From the NCBI GenBank assembly GCA_031254905.1, contig JAIRTN010000032.1:1-10512 (forward strand): a stretch of 10,512 nt of DNA. The letters are read 5' to 3'. Below the pieces are notes generated by a model. The model had not been told where the DNA came from. It saw only the letters and a list, made by a program, of their open reading frames with translations, and did no database searches. The stretch is from Coriobacteriales bacterium. Its GTDB lineage: Bacteria > Actinomycetota > Coriobacteriia > Coriobacteriales > UBA8131. Both the position numbers and the translations under genes were made by a program. This document shows, piece after piece, positions 6,365 through 10,512 of the stretch. Each line of letters opens with the position of its first letter. Position 1 is the stretch's first letter.

Positions 6365-6943
6365 ATGGTGGATTTTAAGAAGGAGAAATCGGAGTTCCGA
6401 AAGATGATGCTGGCCAAAAGGGCAGCGATGACATCGGATGAGCGCGCAACAGCTAACAGCAAGATATTCCAAAGTGTCATATCGCTGCCGGAGTACAAAC
6501 GAGCCCAAACGATATTCACCTATGTCAGCGTCACGGATGAGCCAGAAACCATCACCCTAATTGAGGATGCGTGGAAGCACGACAAACGCGTGTGTGTGCC
6601 GCGATGCGTTTCCTTTGGTGTCATGCACGCCCATGCTATACGCAGCATGGATGACCTGCAAAAAGGTATGTACGACATTCCGGAGCCAAAAGACGTTTGC
6701 CCGCTTGTATCGCCGGGCGAGATGGAGCTCATCATCGTGCCCTGCGTATGCTGTGGCAAAGACGGCTACCGTCTTGGTTATGGTGGTGGCTTCTATGACC
6801 GCTGGCTGGAAAAACGCAACGCACCCGCTGCGGTGCTGTGTTTTGAGGAAATGCTGGTAGCCGCTGTGCCGTGCGAAGCGCATGATAAAAGAACGAATAT
6901 TCTCGTGAGCGATGCATCCTTCTCTATTCTGCGCTTCCCGTGA
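6365..6943 (+). CDS. 5-formyltetrahydrofolate cyclo-ligase
   Basis: Converts 5-formyl-THF to 5,10-methenyl-THF with ATP, returning stored folate to the active one-carbon pool. It is 192 aa, normal for the family (Pfam 5-FTHF_cyc-lig). The N-terminus has the basic MLAKRAAMTSDER segment, then YVSVTDEPET at 53-62, MYDIPEP at 102-108 and the signature GYRLGYGGGFYDRWL at 134-148. The LIIVPCVCCGKDGYR stretch has three cysteines where small hydrophobic residues are more usual. GGGAGAGG at 6354-6361 precedes both ATG 6365 (3 nt) and in-frame GTG 6368 (6 nt), so the start may be one codon later. It is probably co-transcribed with the reductase upstream and supplies its pathway. It ends 16 nt from the convergent activator gene. 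Confidence 0.93.
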   Translation: MVDFKKEKSEFRKMMLAKRAAMTSDERATANSKIFQSVISLPEYKRAQTIFTYVSVTDEPETITLIEDAWKHDKRVCVPRCVSFGVMHAHAIRSMDDLQKGMYDIPEPKDVCPLVSPGEMELIIVPCVCCGKDGYRLGYGGGFYDRWLEKRNAPAAVLCFEEMLVAAVPCEAHDKRTNILVSDASFSILRFP

Positions 6944-6959
6944 GTACGGGGGGAGGGTT

Positions 6960-8501
6960 CTACAGGGCGAGGTGTTTTATGAAGATGTCGTTGAAAACGG
7001 GGTGGGTGGCGAGGTTGATTACTTGTCCGTGAGCTACGCACGCAACGGCGTCTGCCCGCGCTGATTCGTCCAAGCATATTGCGACCGCGCCACCCAAACT
7101 GCTGTTGCCAAGAGGAAACACGCGTCCGCGGAAAGCCTCGGGCAAAAGTCCGGTCGCGATGGCACTCTCGGGATTGAGATTTTGGCCGAAGCCTCCAGCC
7201 AAGAAGACCTTGCGAGGTGCCTCGCCTCCCATTTCCTGCAGGAGAATCTCCAAGCCTGCCCTGATGGCGCTTTTTGCGAGTTGGTACTGTCGGACGTCTT
7301 TTTGCGTAAAGAAGATTGTCCTGGCATCTGTGCCTTTGGGGGCTTCGACGAGGATGATGCGTTGGTCGCGGGTGGGACGTGCGAGGAAGCCGGTTGTGTC
7401 CACAAATCCCTCACGGACGAGTATCGCCATGAGGTCCAGTATGCCTGAGCCGCATATTCCGATGGGCGGAGCAGCGCCAATGGTCTCAAGTTGGAACATG
7501 TCGTTTTCGTAGCGGACGGAGGAGATTGCTCCGTGTGTTGAGCCGAGGCCGCATTCGATGCCGCCTCCCTCAAAGGCCGGCCCAGCGGCTGTTGCGGTAC
7601 AGAGCAGCGTGTCGCCGCGCTTGAAGATGAGTTCTCCGTTGGTGCCCATGTCTATGAGAATGAAATCGTCCTCATCTCGCAGCGCGGCCAATCCGGCTAC
7701 AAGGTCGCCGCCGACATAGGCTGAGATGAAGGGGAGCACATCGCAGTCGCAGCTAAGGGTATCGGTGCCAAATATCGCGCGATAGGGATAGGGGGGCTCT
7801 ATGCGATACGCGGGCGTAAAGGGAGCGGTGCCCAGTGAGCGACAGGGCCATCCGAGTAGCAGGTAGGACATGGTGGTGTTGCCGGCGATGACGAGTTTTT
7901 GCACCTGCTCGCTCGCGACCTTTGCCTCGCTGAGCATCGCTGCTATGGCGTTGTCTATCTGGGCGGTTATCAGTTTGGACAACAGGCGCGCGTCGTCTTG
8001 CGAATGTTCGATGCGGGAGATGACGTCGGTGCCGTAGAGTGCCTGTCCGTTGAGCCGCGCGTAGGATGCTTGCTCATGGCCTGTTGTGAGATTGATGAGT
8101 TTTCCCACGACGGTTGTTGTTCCGAGGTCGATGGCGATGGCATGGGGAGGCGGGACGGTATTGTTGCAGGAAGGCCCGGTTTTATCCCCATTAGTACTTT
8201 TTCCTTTGCCGTCATTTTTGGTGGTTGATGGGCGATGGTCGAGGAGTATCGCGTAGTCGTCGTTGCTGGGAGGGCGCACGGTGCGCACCTCGATGTTGCT
8301 GGTGACGTGAAAGGTGCAGGCCCTGTGAGGCGCGCCGTCGACGAGGACGCGGCAGGTGCCGCAGCGCCCGAGACCCCCGCAGTCGGTGCTTAGGTTGATG
8401 CCCGCCGCACGCATGACGTTGAGGAGTTTGTCCCCACGGCGTGCCTCGAGGACACGGTTTAACTCCGGAAGCCGAATGTGAATTGGCGCTTCCTCAGGCA
8501 T
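6960..8501 (-). CDS. RACo-like ASKHA/[2Fe-2S] corrinoid-activating protein (DUF4445)
   Basis: Expected to reduce inactive Co(II)-corrinoid to Co(I) on a cobalamin-dependent methyltransferase, using ATP and an Fe-S electron. It is 513 aa from ATG 8501, with AAAGGGG (8506-8512) just upstream. Residues 1-80 are a ferredoxin-like domain with C41, C47, C50 and C62 (CX5CX2CX11C), the [2Fe-2S] pattern. Residues 88-118 are a polar low-complexity linker. Residues 120-513 are the ASKHA ATPase: phosphate-1 loop IAIDLGTTTVVGKL (122-135), GNTTM at 207-211, phosphate-2 loop ILIDMGTNGELIF (281-293), EGGGIECGLG (311-320), CGSGILD (350-356) and the adenosine loop VFLAGGFGQNLN (432-443). Characterised RACo exceeds 600 aa and has a middle domain between linker and ASKHA; here that domain seems absent. 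The frame stays open upstream to 9371, but only antisense to polA. Its corrinoid protein partner is not in the window. Confidence 0.88.
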   Translation of the reverse strand: MPEEAPIHIRLPELNRVLEARRGDKLLNVMRAAGINLSTDCGGLGRCGTCRVLVDGAPHRACTFHVTSNIEVRTVRPPSNDDYAILLDHRPSTTKNDGKGKSTNGDKTGPSCNNTVPPPHAIAIDLGTTTVVGKLINLTTGHEQASYARLNGQALYGTDVISRIEHSQDDARLLSKLITAQIDNAIAAMLSEAKVASEQVQKLVIAGNTTMSYLLLGWPCRSLGTAPFTPAYRIEPPYPYRAIFGTDTLSCDCDVLPFISAYVGGDLVAGLAALRDEDDFILIDMGTNGELIFKRGDTLLCTATAAGPAFEGGGIECGLGSTHGAISSVRYENDMFQLETIGAAPPIGICGSGILDLMAILVREGFVDTTGFLARPTRDQRIILVEAPKGTDARTIFFTQKDVRQYQLAKSAIRAGLEILLQEMGGEAPRKVFLAGGFGQNLNPESAIATGLLPEAFRGRVFPLGNSSLGGAVAICLDESARADAVACVAHGQVINLATHPVFNDIFIKHLAL

Positions 8502-8720
8502 GGCGCCCCTTTCTTGTTGTCGCGCAGGATTTGCTGCGTTCATTGGTAAGTATAAACCTTGCGCGGGGCTGCGGGCCTTGCGAAGTGCGTGCCGTGGGTC
8601 GTGTCGTGCTGTGGGTCGTGCGCGACGGGGTGCTTCCCTTGCGTTATACTTCTGCTGATGCCGTGTGGGGCGAGGCGGCTTTATGATGTGTCGGCGGACA
8701 ACAAAAGATTGGTCGTAGCC
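8502..8720. promoter_or_regulatory. Divergent promoter region between activator gene and polA
   Basis: Holds a -10-like TATACT on the minus strand (8549-8554) for the activator and a TATACT on the plus strand (8645-8650) for polA, neither with a clear -35. It also has three copies of CCTTGCG (8557-8563, 8576-8582, 8637-8643) and a 17-nt-period tandem repeat at 8588-8620. Promoter assignments are tentative. Confidence 0.35.
8588..8620. repeat. Imperfect tandem repeat, 17-nt period
   Basis: Two copies of CGTGCyGTGGGTCGTG (8588-8603 and 8605-8620) differ at one base in 16. They lie between the two divergent -10 candidates. They could be an operator or simple slippage of a GT/GC-rich stretch. 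Confidence 0.5.
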
Positions 8721-10512
8721 ATGCGGACAGTCGCGATGATTGACGGTAACTCTCTTATGCACCGCGCGTTTCATGCGGTGCCCCTGTATATGACATCGCC
8801 CGATGGGCGTCCTACGAATGCCTGCTTTGGGTTTTTGTCCATGCTGCTCAAGCTGGCGGACGACTTCAGCCCCGATGGCATTGTTTGTGCCTTTGACCAC
8901 GGGATTCCTGCCTTTCGCCTTGAGGCGGTGGAACTTTATAAGGCGCATCGCCCGCCTACCGACCCCGACCTGAAGGTGCAGTTTCCGATGGTTAAGCAAC
9001 TGCTGGTCTCGATGGGGATTCCTGTTGTTGAACTTGATGGCTGGGAGGGGGATGACATCTTGGGGACGCTTGCGGCGCGCGGCGAGCAGGACGGCATGAA
9101 GTGCCTGCTTGTTACGGGGGATAAGGACGCGCTTCAACTTGCAAGTGAGCATACCTCTATTATCAACACGCGCTCCGGGATGACCGATGTGGTGATTTAT
9201 GACCCCGCGGCCGTTGTGGAGAAATGGGGGGTGGGGCCAGACCGCGTTCCTGATTTTCTTGGGCTTATGGGGGATAGCTCGGATAATATTCCCGGCGTTC
9301 CCGGCGTTGGGCCTAAGACGGCAACCAAGCTCTTGCAGACCTATGGCACGCTCGAAGATGTGCTTGCCCACGCGGGTGAACTTCAGGGCAAGTTGGGCGA
9401 GAAAGTGCGTGATAACGCCGATCAGGCGCGTGCGAGCAGGAAGGTTGCGACCATCATTCGCGACCTCCCGATAGACTGCAATCTTGCGGATGTGAGGTTT
9501 CCCGCGTTTGATGCGCAGAAGGTTACGGAGACTTTCCGGGAACTCGCGCTTACCTCCCAGCTTAAGAAGGTGCTTGCGCTTATCGGGAAGAAACCGACCG
9601 CGACTTCGAGCAGCAGCGCGGAGTTATCTGGGCTGGAGGACCGGCCGCTCACCTTTGCAGAGGTGTGTACGGGTGAGGAGGCGCTTGCGATTTTTAAAGA
9701 CGCGTTGGCGAAGGGGGAGGAGATGGCCGTGCTTGTTGAGGCACGCACGGGTGACTCGCTTTTTGACTCCGACCGACTCTGCTATATTGCTACTAAAAAT
9801 AGCATAATGGTTTTTGACGATGGCGCTGTCGACGCAGTTTGCGCGGATCTTGTTCGTACGGGTCGCATTATTACCTCTGATAGCAAGGCCTTGTTCCAAG
9901 AACTGCTACCTCCCAACAGCGCAATCCCCGCGGCGATTGAGCCTCGAACGCTGGATTCTGAGCGCGTCTTTGACCTTTCTCTTGCGGCCTACCTGCTCGA
10001 TTCGTCGTGGGACTACTCGGAGCGCGAGTTGCTGTTTAGCCAGTTTCTTCCCGATGAACTTCCCGCGCCGACCGACGAGTTGCCTCGAGGTGCCATCCAT
10101 GTGACGGCCTTCCATAAACTTGTCGACATACTCAGGCATCGGCTCTCGGAAGACCATTCCATCGAGTGCTTTACGAAGATAGAGATGCCGCTTGTGCCCG
10201 TGCTTGTGCGGATGGAGCGCTGGGGCATGAACGTTGACTCCGCGCGTCTTGCGGAACTGAATAAGGGTATTGCCGCAGACATCGCGGCTCTCCGCTCTCA
10301 GGCGATTGCGGAGGCGGGGGAGGAATTCAATCTTGATTCCCCTCGACAACTCGGTGCCATCCTCTTTGAAAAACTTAAACTTCCTCCCGTCAAAAAAACT
10401 CGCACGGGTTATTCGACAGACGCGGCTGTTCTTCAGGAGATTCGGGAGTTGCACCCTCTGCCCGGCATCATGCTTGAGTATCGCGAACTTGCCAAACTCA
10501 AATCGACCTACC
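8721..10512 (+). CDS. polA: DNA polymerase I, 3' end cut by window edge
   Basis: Repair and Okazaki-fragment polymerase with 5' nuclease. It is open from ATG 8721 to the window end, 597 residues visible of an expected 850-930. Residues 1-290 form the 5'-3' nuclease domain with all acidic metal ligands: D8 (MIDGN), D59 (CAFDHG), E109/D111/D112 (GWEGDDI), D134/D136 (VTGDKDA) and D185/D188 (GDSSDNIPGVPGVGPKT, with the helix-hairpin-helix). Residues 305-475 are the exonuclease fold, but the ExoI DxE is replaced (AVLVEAR, 336-342), and only one D of the ExoIII region is recognisable (FDLSLAAYLL, 417-426), so proofreading is predicted inactive, as in many Gram-positive enzymes. Residues 485-597 begin the polymerase domain (MPLVPVLVRMERWGMNVD, then FNLDSPRQLG); motifs A-C lie beyond the edge. 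The ribosome binding site is weak; GTG 8688 and TTG 8709 are in-frame alternatives. Confidence 0.94.
   Translation, partial: MRTVAMIDGNSLMHRAFHAVPLYMTSPDGRPTNACFGFLSMLLKLADDFSPDGIVCAFDHGIPAFRLEAVELYKAHRPPTDPDLKVQFPMVKQLLVSMGIPVVELDGWEGDDILGTLAARGEQDGMKCLLVTGDKDALQLASEHTSIINTRSGMTDVVIYDPAAVVEKWGVGPDRVPDFLGLMGDSSDNIPGVPGVGPKTATKLLQTYGTLEDVLAHAGELQGKLGEKVRDNADQARASRKVATIIRDLPIDCNLADVRFPAFDAQKVTETFRELALTSQLKKVLALIGKKPTATSSSSAELSGLEDRPLTFAEVCTGEEALAIFKDALAKGEEMAVLVEARTGDSLFDSDRLCYIATKNSIMVFDDGAVDAVCADLVRTGRIITSDSKALFQELLPPNSAIPAAIEPRTLDSERVFDLSLAAYLLDSSWDYSERELLFSQFLPDELPAPTDELPRGAIHVTAFHKLVDILRHRLSEDHSIECFTKIEMPLVPVLVRMERWGMNVDSARLAELNKGIAADIAALRSQAIAEAGEEFNLDSPRQLGAILFEKLKLPPVKKTRTGYSTDAAVLQEIRELHPLPGIMLEYRELAKLKSTY

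Noticed and set aside
6937..6950. CCCGT-GAGT-ACGGG hairpin between the convergent cyclo-ligase and activator genes as a terminator
   Set aside because: Only 5 bp, overlaps the cyclo-ligase stop and has no T-run on either side.
8502..9371. In-frame extension of the activator gene upstream to 9371 (290 more codons)
   Set aside because: It lies antisense to the highly conserved polA 5' nuclease domain, has no family resemblance, and ATG 8501 has an excellent ribosome binding site directly ahead of the ferredoxin domain.

Overview
The window looks like chromosome from an anaerobic, high-to-moderate G+C Gram-positive bacterium, most likely in the class Coriobacteriia (Eggerthella/Slackia/Denitrobacterium type). 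This is an inference from four signs: a membrane-anchored multiheme cytochrome of the NapC/NrfH/Cgr1 kind, a methylenetetrahydrofolate reductase with a fused MetV-type cysteine-rich tail, a DNA polymerase I whose proofreading residues are lost, and strong purine-rich ribosome binding sites with several GTG starts. No mobile element, CRISPR array, tRNA or rRNA was seen.

Layout. Positions 1-3397 (+) hold a compact operon: shikimate kinase (5' end cut by the window edge), 3-dehydroquinate synthase, type II 3-dehydroquinase and an M24 Xaa-Pro aminopeptidase. Genes overlap by 4 and 8 nt or lie 28 nt apart. A perfect 13-bp stem-loop at 3431-3463 closes it and is shared with the convergent cytochrome gene (3501-4253, -). 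A 484-nt intergenic region (4254-4737) follows. It carries a good extended -10 for the cytochrome, several small hairpins, and a 47-codon reading frame that overlaps the next start. Positions 4738-6943 (+) hold a one-carbon pair: MetF-MetV fusion methylenetetrahydrofolate reductase and 5-formyltetrahydrofolate cyclo-ligase. A convergent gene (6960-8501, -) encodes a [2Fe-2S]/ASKHA (DUF4445, RACo-like) corrinoid reactivating protein. Divergent from it, polA begins at 8721 (+) and runs off the window end with 597 codons visible.

How the genes fit together. The first operon makes aromatic precursors: DAHP is cyclised by AroB, dehydrated by AroQ, and shikimate is phosphorylated by AroK. The peptidase is a frequent genomic partner of aroQ without a direct pathway role. 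The middle block supplies methyl-tetrahydrofolate (cyclo-ligase to methenyl-THF, reductase to methyl-THF). The neighbouring activator would keep a cobalamin-dependent methyltransferase that uses this methyl group in the Co(I) state. No corrinoid protein or methyltransferase is visible, so the methyl acceptor (methionine synthesis, O-demethylation or Wood-Ljungdahl) remains open. This methyl-THF/corrinoid neighbourhood is the most interesting part of the window. I see no clearly new system here.
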